Shown here: positions 18,375 through 27,690 of the stretch, in pieces
How the letters are laid out: each line of letters starts with the position of its first letter
How positions within the stretch are numbered: position 1 is the stretch's first letter
Translations under genes and position numbers: made by a program
The notes under the pieces: model-generated
What the model was told of the DNA's origin: nothing
The model's database searches: none
Seen by the model: the letters and a program-made list of their open reading frames with translations, nothing else
Source of the DNA: Pseudoalteromonas xiamenensis
GTDB taxonomy: Bacteria > Pseudomonadota > Gammaproteobacteria > Enterobacterales > Alteromonadaceae
Assembly (NCBI RefSeq): GCF_042431545.1
Contig: NZ_JBHLYX010000015.1
Strand: one strand, 5' to 3'
Length of the DNA stretch: 64,000 bases

Positions 18375-20825
18375 GTGAAATTATTAAAGAGATTTTTACT
18401 TTTTTGTACGTTTGGGATTGGATTTGGACTACTTTCACTTGTCATCCTTTATTATTACGTAAAATCCGATATTCCCAGTGTCGCGGTACTCAAAGACGTG
18501 AAACTGCAAACCCCAATGCAAGTATTTACGCGCGATGGAAAATTAATCAACCAGTTTGGTGAAAAACGACGTATTCCAGTCCACATCGAAGATGTACCAA
18601 AACCCTTGATCCAAGCCATTTTGGCGACAGAAGACAATCGTTTTTATGAGCACGTTGGAATTGACCCTATCGGTCTTGCGCGAAGTGCCGTTGTTTTGAT
18701 TACGACCGGCCAAAAAAAGCAAGGTGCAAGTACTATCACCATGCAGGTAGCACGAAACTTCTTTTTAACAAGAGAAAAATCCTACATTCGAAAAATCAAA
18801 GAAATCTTCATCTCTTTGCATATTGAGCAATTATTAACGAAAGACGAAATCCTCGAACTCTATCTCAACAAAATTGAACTTGGGAATCGCGCTTTTGGTA
18901 TCGGTGCAGCCGCGCAGGTTTACTATGGTAAATCCCTAAATGAACTAACTCTTGCCCAAATGGCAATGATTGCTGGTTTGCCAAAAGCACCTTCTGCGCT
19001 GAATCCAATTCGAAATCCAGAACGTGCGATGCAGCGCCGTACAGTGGTGCTCTCACGAATGCTAGCCGAAGGCTACATCACCAAATCTCAATACGACGAG
19101 GCTAAAGCAGCACCGATCACCGCGAAAAGACATGGTGCCGAAATTGAGCTCAATGCACCGTACATCGCTGAAATGGTGCGCTCTTACATGGTTGAACAAT
19201 ATGGTGAAGAAATCGCCTATAACAGCGGTTTCAAGGTTTACACCAGCGTGGAATCAACGATTCAGGCACATGCCCAAACCGCCTTAATGGAAAATTTACA
19301 TGATTACGATGAACGACACGGCTATCGAGGCCCTATTAAACGCCTTTGGTTGCCTGAAATCGACCTTCCGTGGAATACGGACCTCATCGTTAAAGCACTT
19401 AAAGAACAAGAAGCCTTTGGTTTACTTCGCCCTGTTGCTGTCCAATCGGTAGAAGAAAAAAGCGCACAAGTCATCACGACCAAAGGTGAAACGCTCACCC
19501 TTGACTGGAGCGGCCTTGCTTGGGCAAGAGAATACATTAACGAGGATAAACAAGGTGATGCGCCGAAGTCAGCAAAAGAAATCTTAGCACCTGGTATGCT
19601 CGTATTCGTACGTAGTAAAGGTGACCAGTGGCAGCTTGCACAATTACCCGTTGCGACAAGCGCTTTGGTCTCTCTTGATCCGCAAGATGGCCGGATAAAA
19701 GCTTTAGTGGGTGGTTATAGCTTCGAACAAAGCCAATTTAACCGTGCAACTCAGGCAAAGCGTCAAGTTGGCTCAAACATTAAACCATTTATTTATTCTG
19801 CGGCTCTCGACAATGGCTACACACTTGCCAGTATCATGAACGACGCGCCGATTAATCACTGGGATAAAAGCCAAGGTGTGGCATGGCGTCCAAAAAACAG
19901 CCCTGATGTTTATGACGGGCCTATCCGAATTCGTCGTGCATTGGCGCAATCTAAAAACGTGGTGTCGGTTAGATTACTGCGTGGCGTCGGTTTACAAAAG
20001 ACCGCTGACCATTTATTGAAGTTTGGCTTCCAAGAGCAAGACATTGTGCGCAGTGAATCGCTTGCTTTGGGCAGTGCAGCAATGACTCCGCTGGAGCTCG
20101 CTCGAGGTATAAGCAGTTTTGCTAACGGCGGGAAGCTAATAACGCCCTATTTTATTACTGAAATCCAAGATGCTTTTGGTACTACCGTGTTCACTCATGA
20201 ACCTGTTCTAGCGTGTGATGAAGCCATGGCAGAATCCGCAGAGCATGCCTGCGCCCCTTCGGTTATTTCTGAACAAAATGCTTTTCTTGTTGCCGATGCA
20301 ATGAAAAGCACCATTCAAGGTGGAGGAAGTTGGCGTCATAAAACAGGCTGGAGTGGCACTGGCTGGCGTGCACAAGCGTTGAAACGTAAAGACTTATCCG
20401 GTAAGACGGGAACCACAAATGACGCTGTCGACACCTGGTTTAGTGGTTTTAACCGCAATGTTTTAACGACGGTTTGGGTGGGCTTTGATGATGCAGGAAA
20501 ACCGCTGGGTCGTACGGCATACAACGCGAATCTTGAGCAAAATCAGCTTGCCGGCTCCGAGTCTGGTGCCAAAACGGCGCTACCAGCTTGGGTAGGCTAC
20601 ATGCGGGTGGCGCTAGAAGATGAGCCATACGCCCCCATTGAACCGCCACCGGGCCTTGTATCCGTTCGAATCGATTTGAAAACAGGCTTACTAACAAATC
20701 GCAATGACCACACCAGCCGATTTGAGTACTTTTTGCCTGAAACCCAACCCACTAAATATGTGTTGGATGACGGTACAGACACCCCTTTTGAGGATGCACC
20801 CGTCTCAACGAATGAGTTATTTTAA
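18375..20825 (+). CDS. mrcA: Penicillin-binding protein 1A (bifunctional glycosyltransferase/transpeptidase)
   Basis: PBP1a polymerises and crosslinks peptidoglycan in the periplasm while anchored by one N-terminal membrane helix (about residues 6-29). The 816 residues hold a GT51 domain with TEDNRFYEHVGID, QGASTITMQVARNFFL and KEIFISLHIEQ, and a transpeptidase domain with the active-site serine in GSNIKPF, then SKN and the KTGT box (SGKTGTTND). An OB-like segment lies between the two domains. It is divergent from pilM and ends at a shared terminator facing metL. Confidence 0.96.
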   Translation: MKLLKRFLLFCTFGIGFGLLSLVILYYYVKSDIPSVAVLKDVKLQTPMQVFTRDGKLINQFGEKRRIPVHIEDVPKPLIQAILATEDNRFYEHVGIDPIGLARSAVVLITTGQKKQGASTITMQVARNFFLTREKSYIRKIKEIFISLHIEQLLTKDEILELYLNKIELGNRAFGIGAAAQVYYGKSLNELTLAQMAMIAGLPKAPSALNPIRNPERAMQRRTVVLSRMLAEGYITKSQYDEAKAAPITAKRHGAEIELNAPYIAEMVRSYMVEQYGEEIAYNSGFKVYTSVESTIQAHAQTALMENLHDYDERHGYRGPIKRLWLPEIDLPWNTDLIVKALKEQEAFGLLRPVAVQSVEEKSAQVITTKGETLTLDWSGLAWAREYINEDKQGDAPKSAKEILAPGMLVFVRSKGDQWQLAQLPVATSALVSLDPQDGRIKALVGGYSFEQSQFNRATQAKRQVGSNIKPFIYSAALDNGYTLASIMNDAPINHWDKSQGVAWRPKNSPDVYDGPIRIRRALAQSKNVVSVRLLRGVGLQKTADHLLKFGFQEQDIVRSESLALGSAAMTPLELARGISSFANGGKLITPYFITEIQDAFGTTVFTHEPVLACDEAMAESAEHACAPSVISEQNAFLVADAMKSTIQGGGSWRHKTGWSGTGWRAQALKRKDLSGKTGTTNDAVDTWFSGFNRNVLTTVWVGFDDAGKPLGRTAYNANLEQNQLAGSESGAKTALPAWVGYMRVALEDEPYAPIEPPPGLVSVRIDLKTGLLTNRNDHTSRFEYFLPETQPTKYVLDDGTDTPFEDAPVSTNELF

Positions 20826-20855
20826 CTTGGTTTATCACTGCTTTTAGATATAAAA

Positions 20856-20880
20856 AACGCACCTGTTGGTGCGTTCTTTA
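20856..20880. terminator. Bidirectional terminator between mrcA and metL
   Basis: An 8-bp stem, AACGCACC (20856-20863) with GGTGCGTT (20868-20875), has a TGTT loop, A-residues on its left and a T-rich tract on its right. It lies in the 77-bp gap between convergent genes and can serve both. Confidence 0.87.
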
Positions 20881-20902
20881 TATTCAAGACAAGTTTTACA
20901 TT

Positions 20903-23248
20903 CTAACGTAGCTGCTGAATGAGCCAGTATAAATCGGAGTGAATGCCCGCCGCAGTCACATCTTTTCCAGCACCGGGTCCTTGGATAACCAATGGATTAT
21001 TTTGGTACCACTGGCTGCGGATCACAAAAATGTTGTCACCTGGAGTGAGATTAGCCAAAGCCGATGTGGCACCAACGTGTGTGACGCCAACTTTTGCCAT
21101 AACTTTACCCTCTCGTAGCGTTAAAGCCCCCGTATAGCGAAGCACGCAACCTTCTCGGGCAGCTTCTTCGGCTTTCAGAGCAATAAAACTATCCAGCGAT
21201 GCTCGATTTGCCAAGAAGGTATTCCAGTCGCCGTGTGCGAGTACCTCTGGCATCAGAGGACTTAATTCGATGTCATCCAAGTTCAGTGATAAGCCAAGGT
21301 CTCGTGCCAAAATAAGAAGCTTGCGCTGCATATCTCGACCAGATAAATCCTCTCTTGGATCCGGCTCAGTGAATCCCAATGCTTGGGCCTCAAGCACCAA
21401 ATCAGAAAAAGCTTTTGTGCCATCGTACTGGCTACAGAGCCAAGACAGCGTGCCAGAAAACACCCCTTCCACTTCAATTACGCGGTCACCACTATTTTGT
21501 AAATCCGCTAACGCGAAATTGATTGGTAATCCAGCACCCACACTTGTATTGTAACGCCAATACAAGTTGCGTTCTTTTAATCGGCTTCGCAAAGATTCGT
21601 ACCAATTTAATTCAGCTGTACCCGCATATTTATTAGCACTAATCAAATGGCAGTCTGCTGCAACAAAGTCTGGGTACAATTGGCTAAATGCTTCACTCGC
21701 CGTGATATCAATGACGACTTTGTGCTCGTAATCGAGCTCCACGATCCGCGCAAGTAAATCTTCTTTAGCATACGGTAACGATTCTGTGCCCCATTGAGTT
21801 TGCCAATTGTCCAAGTTAATCCCACTTGCGGCAAAAAGCATGCTTTCGCTGCGCAGCAAGGCAACTACTTTTACATCGAATTGCTGTTGTAAATGGGCTA
21901 TCTGGTCTTTGCATTGTTCAATAAACACTTCACCTACATTGCCCAAACCCGCAACAATAATCGCCAATTCTTGGCCTTTGGTGACCAATTTGTCATGCAA
22001 TGAGGCCAACGCGTCGCTGTCGATAAGTTGGTCGGTCAGAAACAGCGCATATTCTCCTGCTTCATGCTCAAAACGAACCACGACTTCTTGCTCATCCAAT
22101 AACAGACGAGCTTGCTTCTTCAAGCTACTGACTTCGTTTTGTGCAGCGACCACAGCGCACCCGTTTAAATTCGAGCCAACCAGGTTTGCTCTGCCCTGTA
22201 ACTGTTGTACGACAACATGTGTGAAGGCGGCTGGCACCATCAAGAACACGTCTCCGGCTTGAGAAAAGTGATGAATACTGTGCTGGATGAGCTGACTCAA
22301 ATCGCGCACTTCACCTGCCTGAAGTTGCTCTACACGTAGCAAATCTTGATTTTCGAAGGTGGTGATAAAACGCTTTGCTTTACTGTACCCTTCTTTGACC
22401 ACTTCTGTTGGTGTCGCTTCCGGTTCATAACTCGAACGCACCACCAGTTTTATTTCCGTATTTTTTAAAGGCGACAATGTTTTTGCATGCAATACAGGGT
22501 TGCCAAGACGTGCCAATAAGTTCGCTTGGCCACGGCATACTTTAGGGTACTTAATTGCATTGGAAACTTTGCGTGGATCTGTACTGTACACCCCTTGCGT
22601 ATCGGTCCAAATTGATACACTTTGAGCATGAACATAACTTGCCAACAACGTTGCGCTGTAGTCACTGCCATTGCGGCCAAGCGTTACCGTTGTTCCCTCG
22701 CTGTCACTGGCAATAAAACCCGTCACAACGTTTATTCGATCGATAGCAATTAGCTCACCACATGCCTGCACATTTTTTTGCTCAACCAATTGACCATGAT
22801 GTAATGTAAATAGCTGGCGGGCATCAATATTCTTTGCCGCCACACCTAAATGCTGTAAATAATGCGCAAGCAAGCGAGCAGACCAAACTTCACCATGAGC
22901 CAACAAAGAAGCTTCATGCAACTGCTTTTGTTCACTTTGCGATGCAATTGCTTTTAACTCCACGTGCAATAAATTTAATAAGTGACGCTGTAACTCCCCT
23001 TGCAGCAGCTCACTTAACAATTGCGTTTGTTGTGATTCAAGTTGCAGCAAAATATCACTTACAGCCTGAGTGTCACCTTGCGTGTAACTTTGCCACAATT
23101 TTACAAGTGTATTCGTGGTTTTACCTGCCGCCGACACAACAACGCAATCGCCCGCCACACATTGACCTAAAATAATATTCGCTACGGCTTGATAACGAGA
23201 GGCCGAGCTTAAGCTCGACCCACCAAATTTATGTACTGCTTGTGTCAT
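20903..23248 (-). CDS. metL: Bifunctional aspartokinase II/homoserine dehydrogenase II
   Basis: MetL catalyses aspartate phosphorylation and aspartate-semialdehyde-to-homoserine reduction for methionine, threonine and lysine synthesis. The 781 residues have the kinase domain at the N-terminus (KFGGSSLSSASRYQ, TLGRNGSDYSATLLA), a degenerate regulatory middle, and the dehydrogenase domain (IVAGLGNVGEVF for NAD(P), SANKYAGTAELNW, TEPDPREDLSGRDM). It follows metB by 4 bp, so metBL is an operon, and metJ with its operator lies upstream. MetL is chosen over ThrA because of the metB/metJ context. Confidence 0.94.
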   Translation of the reverse strand: MTQAVHKFGGSSLSSASRYQAVANIILGQCVAGDCVVVSAAGKTTNTLVKLWQSYTQGDTQAVSDILLQLESQQTQLLSELLQGELQRHLLNLLHVELKAIASQSEQKQLHEASLLAHGEVWSARLLAHYLQHLGVAAKNIDARQLFTLHHGQLVEQKNVQACGELIAIDRINVVTGFIASDSEGTTVTLGRNGSDYSATLLASYVHAQSVSIWTDTQGVYSTDPRKVSNAIKYPKVCRGQANLLARLGNPVLHAKTLSPLKNTEIKLVVRSSYEPEATPTEVVKEGYSKAKRFITTFENQDLLRVEQLQAGEVRDLSQLIQHSIHHFSQAGDVFLMVPAAFTHVVVQQLQGRANLVGSNLNGCAVVAAQNEVSSLKKQARLLLDEQEVVVRFEHEAGEYALFLTDQLIDSDALASLHDKLVTKGQELAIIVAGLGNVGEVFIEQCKDQIAHLQQQFDVKVVALLRSESMLFAASGINLDNWQTQWGTESLPYAKEDLLARIVELDYEHKVVIDITASEAFSQLYPDFVAADCHLISANKYAGTAELNWYESLRSRLKERNLYWRYNTSVGAGLPINFALADLQNSGDRVIEVEGVFSGTLSWLCSQYDGTKAFSDLVLEAQALGFTEPDPREDLSGRDMQRKLLILARDLGLSLNLDDIELSPLMPEVLAHGDWNTFLANRASLDSFIALKAEEAAREGCVLRYTGALTLREGKVMAKVGVTHVGATSALANLTPGDNIFVIRSQWYQNNPLVIQGPGAGKDVTAAGIHSDLYWLIQQLR

Positions 23249-23252
23249 ATTC

Positions 23253-24509
23253 TTACCATAGTGCCGGAGTTGCAGGCACTAAATTGAATGCCTGTAAATT
23301 ATCTTGGTTATCTTGCTGTTGCTGAGTATTTGAGGATGCAACTTTTACTTCGCCAGGGCGCACCGTCGTAAAGGCGCTTTCTAAATCGGCAAGTAAATCT
23401 CTAACGTCTTCAATACCCACAGAAATTCTAATTAGTGTATCACCAACGCCAGCCTCGAGTCGCGCTTGCGGTTCCATACCTGCATGCGTCATTGTCGCTG
23501 GATGGCAAATCAAGCTTTCCACTCCACCCAAGGATTCTGCGAGCGAAAATTGTTTGAGGGACGTTAAGAATGCCGCTGCGTCATTTAATCCACCCTGAAT
23601 ATCAAAACTAACCATCCCACCAAAACCACGCTGTTGCTGTTTAGCAAGCGCATGTTGAGGATGAGATTTAAGCCCAGGATAATACACTTTCTTCACGAAA
23701 GGGGATTGTTCAAGATATTCAGCAATCGCTAAGGCATTTTCTTGATGCTGCTTTAAACGGACGTTTAAAGTGCGAAGTCCACGGAGCGTTAAGTAACTAT
23801 CAAACGGCGCACCGGTAATACCGATGTTATTCGCCCACCATGCTAATTCCTCGCCTAACTCTTGAGTTTTAGCTATCACCGCGCCGCCAACCACATCCGA
23901 ATGGCCGTTAATGTATTTCGTGGTTGAATGCACCACAATGTCCACACCAAATTGAATCGGATTCTGTAAGCCAGGCGATAAGAAGGTATTGTCTGCAGCA
24001 ACGAGTGCACCGCACTGCTTGGCAACGTCAACAATGGCAGATATGTCTGTGAGTCGTAAAATAGGGTTGCTTGGCGTTTCAATCCAAATCACTTTTGGCT
24101 TGGCATCAATCACCGTTTGATAGTTCTCAGGATTGGTTAAATCCACGACTTGCAGTTTTAGTAAACCGCGTTTTGCCAATGAGGTGAACAATCGATAACT
24201 GCCACCATAGCAGTCATGTGGAATAACCAATGTATCGTCATGATTTAAAAGTTGTGTCACTAAGTGTACAGCCGCCATTCCCGTCGCCGTAACGATCCCT
24301 TTCGCGCCACCTTCAAGTTGCGCTAAGGTATCGGCCAAAATGTCGCGATTCGGGTTTCCGCTACGACCGTAGTCATAAGCACGCTTTACGTTGAAATCAG
24401 CAAACGAATACGTCGTCGATAAATACAGAGGCGGTACGACTGCACCGTGATGCTTATCGGCTTCAATTCCATTTCTGACTGCAATCGTCGCTTTATTTGA
24501 CTGACTCAT
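23253..24509 (-). CDS. metB: Cystathionine gamma-synthase
   Basis: MetB joins an activated homoserine ester with cysteine to give cystathionine. It is a cytoplasmic PLP enzyme of the Cys/Met metabolism family. The PLP lysine is in HSTTKYINGHSDVVGG, and YGRSGNPNRD and TGMAAVHLV are family hallmarks. At 418 residues it is about 30 longer than E. coli MetB; the extra is a C-terminal Q/N-rich tail (SSNTQQQQDNQDN). It is the first gene of metBL and faces divergent metJ across a met-box operator. Confidence 0.92.
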   Translation of the reverse strand: MSQSNKATIAVRNGIEADKHHGAVVPPLYLSTTYSFADFNVKRAYDYGRSGNPNRDILADTLAQLEGGAKGIVTATGMAAVHLVTQLLNHDDTLVIPHDCYGGSYRLFTSLAKRGLLKLQVVDLTNPENYQTVIDAKPKVIWIETPSNPILRLTDISAIVDVAKQCGALVAADNTFLSPGLQNPIQFGVDIVVHSTTKYINGHSDVVGGAVIAKTQELGEELAWWANNIGITGAPFDSYLTLRGLRTLNVRLKQHQENALAIAEYLEQSPFVKKVYYPGLKSHPQHALAKQQQRGFGGMVSFDIQGGLNDAAAFLTSLKQFSLAESLGGVESLICHPATMTHAGMEPQARLEAGVGDTLIRISVGIEDVRDLLADLESAFTTVRPGEVKVASSNTQQQQDNQDNLQAFNLVPATPALW

Positions 24510-24818
24510 AATGACACCTAGATTTATGGATGTTTAGACGTCTAAAAGGTTAGACTATGATCTATCGGAAGTCAAAGCATTTATACGCCTAAATGGCTAA
24601 ATAACTAGTATTTGACTATCTTTTTTAAACCGATAAAATTTCGCCACTTCCTATTAGTACCATGCTAATACGACTGAGTTTTTGATCCAGCGCGAATGGT
24701 GAAATCGATGCTCACGATCGAAATGTAAATCTACCTACATTTCCTGTTGAGACTAGTTTAGTATGAACCACGAATGCAGTCGTATTGGCATTACCCAACA
24801 CTGAGGCAATAAAAGATT
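24510..24818. promoter_or_regulatory. metB-metJ divergent intergenic region
   Basis: This 309-bp region contains the metB operator and, toward metJ, an inverted repeat AAATGTA (24721-24727) with TACATTT (24736-24742). A TTGAGA hexamer at 24747-24752 could be part of the metJ promoter. No small coding gene is evident. Confidence 0.5.
24536..24559. promoter_or_regulatory. MetJ operator (met boxes) upstream of metB
   Basis: A perfect met box AGACGTCT lies at 24536-24543, and a second partial box, AGACTATG, is in 8-bp register at 24552-24559. The site is 27-50 bp upstream of the metB start. MetJ with S-adenosylmethionine binds tandem 8-bp met boxes, so repression of metBL is expected. A weaker AGACTAGT at 24750-24757 near metJ may give autoregulation. 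Confidence 0.85.
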
Positions 24819-25139
24819 ATGGCAACTTGGAATGGTGAGTATGTTCACCCTTATGCAGAACACGGTAAAAAATCAGAACAAGTAAAAAAGATCACCGTAT
24901 CGATTCCATTAAACGTATTAAAAGTACTGACGGACGAGCGTACACGTCGCCAAGTCAATAACTTGAGACATGCGACAAACAGTGAACTACTGTGCGAGGC
25001 GTTTTTACATGCGTTTACAGGCCAACCATTGCCATCGGATGAAGACTTACGTAAAGATAATCCAGAAAAAGTGCCTGCCGAAGTGCGCAAGATTATGATT
25101 GAGATGGGACTTGAAGTACCAATCATCGAAGAAGATTAA
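24819..25139 (+). CDS. metJ: Methionine repressor MetJ
   Basis: MetJ is the ribbon-helix-helix repressor of methionine genes, with S-adenosylmethionine as co-repressor. The 106 residues match E. coli MetJ (105) closely. The beta-ribbon that reads DNA is KKITVSIPLNVLKVL, and the helix RRQVNNLRHATNSELLCEAFLHAFTGQPLP follows in order across residues 40-70. It is divergent from metBL, its expected target. Confidence 0.97.
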   Translation: MATWNGEYVHPYAEHGKKSEQVKKITVSIPLNVLKVLTDERTRRQVNNLRHATNSELLCEAFLHAFTGQPLPSDEDLRKDNPEKVPAEVRKIMIEMGLEVPIIEED

Positions 25140-25150
25140 TCGCAAATAAA

Positions 25151-25175
25151 AAGCCTCGCATCGCGAGGCTTTTTT
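25151..25175. terminator. Bidirectional terminator between metJ and the malic enzyme gene
   Basis: A 9-bp stem, AAGCCTCGC (25151-25159) with GCGAGGCTT (25163-25171), has a 3-base loop and a run of T on the right and A on the left. It lies between convergent genes. Confidence 0.9.
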
Positions 25176-25195
25176 CACTCTAATTGCACTGCAAT

Positions 25196-26437
25196 TTATG
25201 CCATGTAGTTGTCTGGCATTGGAATTTGAGCAACGCCTGAATCAATCGCCGCTTGTGCAACCGCTTTCGCGATGCGTGGCAATAAACGCGGATCCATCGG
25301 TTTTGGAATGATGTACTCTTTCCCAAACTCAAGCGCGTCAACATCTGATGCTTTAAGTACTTCAACCGGTACTGGCTCTTTTGCAATACTGCGAATGGCT
25401 TCTACCGCCGCAATTTTCATTGCGTCATTGATTGCTGTTGCACGTACATCTAAAGCACCGCGGAAAATAAACGGGAAGCAAAGTACATTATTTACTTGGT
25501 TCGGATAATCAGAGCGACCTGTTGCCATGATTAAGTCGTTACGAGCACTGTGTGCTACTTCAGGGCTGATTTCAGGATCGGGATTTGAACAGGCAAATAC
25601 AACTGGGTTGTCTGCCATCAGTTTTAAGTCTTCAGCTGAAATTAGGTCAGGGCCAGATACACCGACAAACACGTCCGCATCGGCAATCACGTCCTGTAAT
25701 GTACGTTTATCCGTGTTGTTCGCAAATAGCTTTTTATATTCATTCAGATCTTCACGGCGTGTATGAATAACGCCTTTACGATCAAGCATGTAAATGTGTT
25801 CGCGCTGTGCACCACATTTGATCAGCAGTTCCATACAAGCAATCGCTGCCGCGCCTGCACCCAAACACACGATAATCGCATCGTGAATGTCTTTACCTTG
25901 GATCTCTAGCGCGTTCAGCATACCTGCTGCTGTCACGATTGCCGTACCGTGTTGATCATCATGGAAAACTGGAATATCACACAGTTCGATTAATGCCTTT
26001 TCAATTTCAAAACATTCAGGCGCTTTGATGTCTTCAAGGTTAATACCACCAAACGTATCTGCAATATTGGCAACCGTGTTGATAAAGTCTTCGGTCGTTT
26101 TATGTTTAACTTCGATATCAATGGAATCTAAACCCGCGAAGCGTTTAAACAATAACGCTTTACCTTCCATTACAGGCTTTGATGCCAAAGGACCTAAATT
26201 ACCTAGACCAAGAATCGCTGTACCATTACTGATAACCGCAACCATATTCCCTTTGGCCGTGTATTTGTATGCATTCGCTGGATCTTCTGCAATTTCACGA
26301 ACGGGTTCTGCTACGCCTGGGCTGTAGGCCAAAGCGAGATCCCTAACCGTTTCTGCCGGTTTCGTTAATTCGACACTAATTTTTCCTGGAACGGGGTGCG
26401 CGTGGTAGTCCAACGCTTTTTGACGAAAATCAGTCAT
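25196..26437 (-). CDS. Malic enzyme (oxaloacetate-decarboxylating), short form
   Basis: The enzyme oxidatively decarboxylates malate to pyruvate with NAD(P)+. The 413 residues contain YSPGVAEPVREI and KGNMVAVISNGTAILGLGNLG at the N-terminal malic domain, FHDDQHGTAIV with the metal ligands, and CLGAGAAAIACMELL for cofactor binding. It lacks the C-terminal phosphotransacetylase-like domain of long MaeB enzymes, so it is the short YtsJ-like type. A sigma70-like promoter is placed upstream at 26495-26522. Cofactor preference cannot be judged by eye. Confidence 0.9.
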   Translation of the reverse strand: MTDFRQKALDYHAHPVPGKISVELTKPAETVRDLALAYSPGVAEPVREIAEDPANAYKYTAKGNMVAVISNGTAILGLGNLGPLASKPVMEGKALLFKRFAGLDSIDIEVKHKTTEDFINTVANIADTFGGINLEDIKAPECFEIEKALIELCDIPVFHDDQHGTAIVTAAGMLNALEIQGKDIHDAIIVCLGAGAAAIACMELLIKCGAQREHIYMLDRKGVIHTRREDLNEYKKLFANNTDKRTLQDVIADADVFVGVSGPDLISAEDLKLMADNPVVFACSNPDPEISPEVAHSARNDLIMATGRSDYPNQVNNVLCFPFIFRGALDVRATAINDAMKIAAVEAIRSIAKEPVPVEVLKASDVDALEFGKEYIIPKPMDPRLLPRIAKAVAQAAIDSGVAQIPMPDNYMA

Positions 26438-26494
26438 GACGCGATTTTTTCCTGCAATGTTGAGAGTGAGAGTGAAATATCAGTATTGCTTAAA

Positions 26495-26522
26495 TCTTAC
26501 CCTAGCGGTTTAGCGTGACAAC
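26495..26522 (-). promoter_or_regulatory. Possible sigma70 promoter for malic enzyme
   Basis: On the minus strand TTGTCA (26522-26517) and TAAGAT (26500-26495) are separated by 16 bp and lie about 60 bp before the start codon. Match to consensus is 5/6 and 4/6. Confidence 0.4.
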
Positions 26523-27057
26523 GGCGTGTCAGAAAAAATAACCTCTAGCGTTTATTCACAATACTGTTTTTTAAAATATATTCAAGCACTATCAGGTCTA
26601 TCCTGTTACCTACCTTTCGCAGCATTTTCTTGGAATATAACCCAATTTTTACTTCATTTACCTTTGCAATGGACTGCTGTTTTTGCGACAAAATGGATAA
26701 AACTGGCGCGTTTTTTCATTCACAAAGTTGAATATTCAACCACTTTTTCATTCAAACGTGATAAAAAACAAGAAGCGACAAAAAATAAACATTTTCACTT
26801 CACGTTCGAAGCAATTAGCGACACATTTATTAACTAACGATATTCCAAAAATGAATACCCACCCAGTTTCGCGTCAAATTTGTGCACATTTAATCTCTTG
26901 AACACGTTGTTACGTCTGCGGATTTCGGCAATGGATTATTGAATTTACTATAGTAAAGAAGCTGACTAGGTTCTAACACTCTGACGAAATATTAAGCATA
27001 AATAAAATTAATAGAGTTAATGCTCTATTTTGGCCGTTTCCATCGTGCGGAGTATTT

Positions 27058-27174
27058 ATGCGTGTTTTCTTTGGCTCTCCACAAATAAAATCGGATGTGG
27101 CTAAAAGCGTAAGAGCAGTTCTGCGTGCTCGAATGCAATGGAAACGAATGGGATGGATGGGATGGATGGGATAA
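27058..27174 (+). CDS. Possible 38-aa small protein with MGW repeats
   Basis: An ATG with GGAG eight bases upstream opens a 38-codon frame (MRVFFGSPQIKSD...) that ends in three MG(W) repeats encoded by tandem GGATGGAT units. The peptide is strongly basic in its second half (R, K). It is followed at 27 bp by a rho-independent terminator. I do not recognise it. It could be a real small protein, a leader peptide, or a chance frame inside a small RNA. Confidence 0.3.
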   Translation: MRVFFGSPQIKSDVAKSVRAVLRARMQWKRMGWMGWMG

Positions 27175-27200
27175 ATGTGGCTGAAAAAGCCTATATAGTA

Positions 27201-27224
27201 AAAAAGCGCCTTAAGGCGCTTTTT
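27201..27224. terminator. Bidirectional terminator downstream of rpmE
   Basis: A 10-bp stem, AAAAAGCGCC (27201-27210) with GGCGCTTTTT (27215-27224), has a TTAA loop. Poly-T flanks exist on both strands. It lies 31 bp past the rpmE stop and also after the possible small ORF. Confidence 0.9.
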
Positions 27225-27254
27225 TCATTACAAAACTCATCGACGAGTCTGTAA

Positions 27255-27470
27255 TTATTTTTTGCTACCGAAAGCAGCAAAACGCTTGTTGAAGCGATCA
27301 ACACGACCACCTGTATCAACGATTTTTTGTTGACCAGTGTAGAATGGGTGACACTGATTACAAACGTCTAAGTGAATGTCTTTACAAAGTGTTGAACGTA
27401 GTTCGAACTTGTTGCCACATGAGCAAGTTGCGTTGCTCGATTGGTACTGTGGGTGGATACCTTCTTTCAT
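27255..27470 (-). CDS. rpmE: 50S ribosomal protein L31 (zinc-binding form)
   Basis: L31 bridges the ribosomal subunits. The start is set at MKEGIHPQYQ (71 residues), the conserved N-terminus; an 18-residue upstream extension is not conserved. The zinc-ligand cysteines are in CSCGN and CNQC, marking the C+ form that stores zinc and is replaced by a C- paralogue under zinc limitation. It sits opposite priA with about 220 bp between, as in many gammaproteobacteria. Confidence 0.97.
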   Translation of the reverse strand: MKEGIHPQYQSSNATCSCGNKFELRSTLCKDIHLDVCNQCHPFYTGQQKIVDTGGRVDRFNKRFAAFGSKK

Positions 27471-27690
27471 AGTAACCTCTGAGGTAAGGCCGTATCGCTC
27501 TCCAAACCCGAAGTCTGGCACCATACGTAGTTAAACAAATTTAGTGGTCGCGTATTCTAATGTAGAATCTGTACAAACGACAAGCAAAAAATGATCTTTT
27601 CTTTTCTTTCTGATCGGAATCAATACGGCCGCTGGGTTTTTTGTCGTGCCTTTAGTAAAGTAACGCTGTGTAGTTGATTGTGTCGATATT

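Larger units (their letters stand above)
26438..27254. other. Gene-poor intergenic region with palindrome and hairpin
   Basis: This 817-bp gap between the malic enzyme gene and rpmE holds no conserved gene that I recognise. It contains a perfect 14-bp palindrome TTTACTATAGTAAA at 26944-26957, a hairpin AATAGAG/CTCTATT at 27010-27029, a possible 38-codon ORF at 27058-27174, and a strong terminator at 27201-27224. The order suggests a short transcribed unit ending at the terminator. Confidence 0.5.

Noticed and set aside
26526..26837. 103-codon plus-strand frame with GTG start in the 0.8-kb gap
   Set aside because: Composition (F, K, H rich, no domain), no ribosome-binding site and the overlap with the likely malic enzyme promoter make it look like a chance frame.
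27147..27174. Possible CRISPR or minisatellite
   Set aside because: Only about three short units with no spacers; reported as a tandem repeat only. No CRISPR array was seen in the window.
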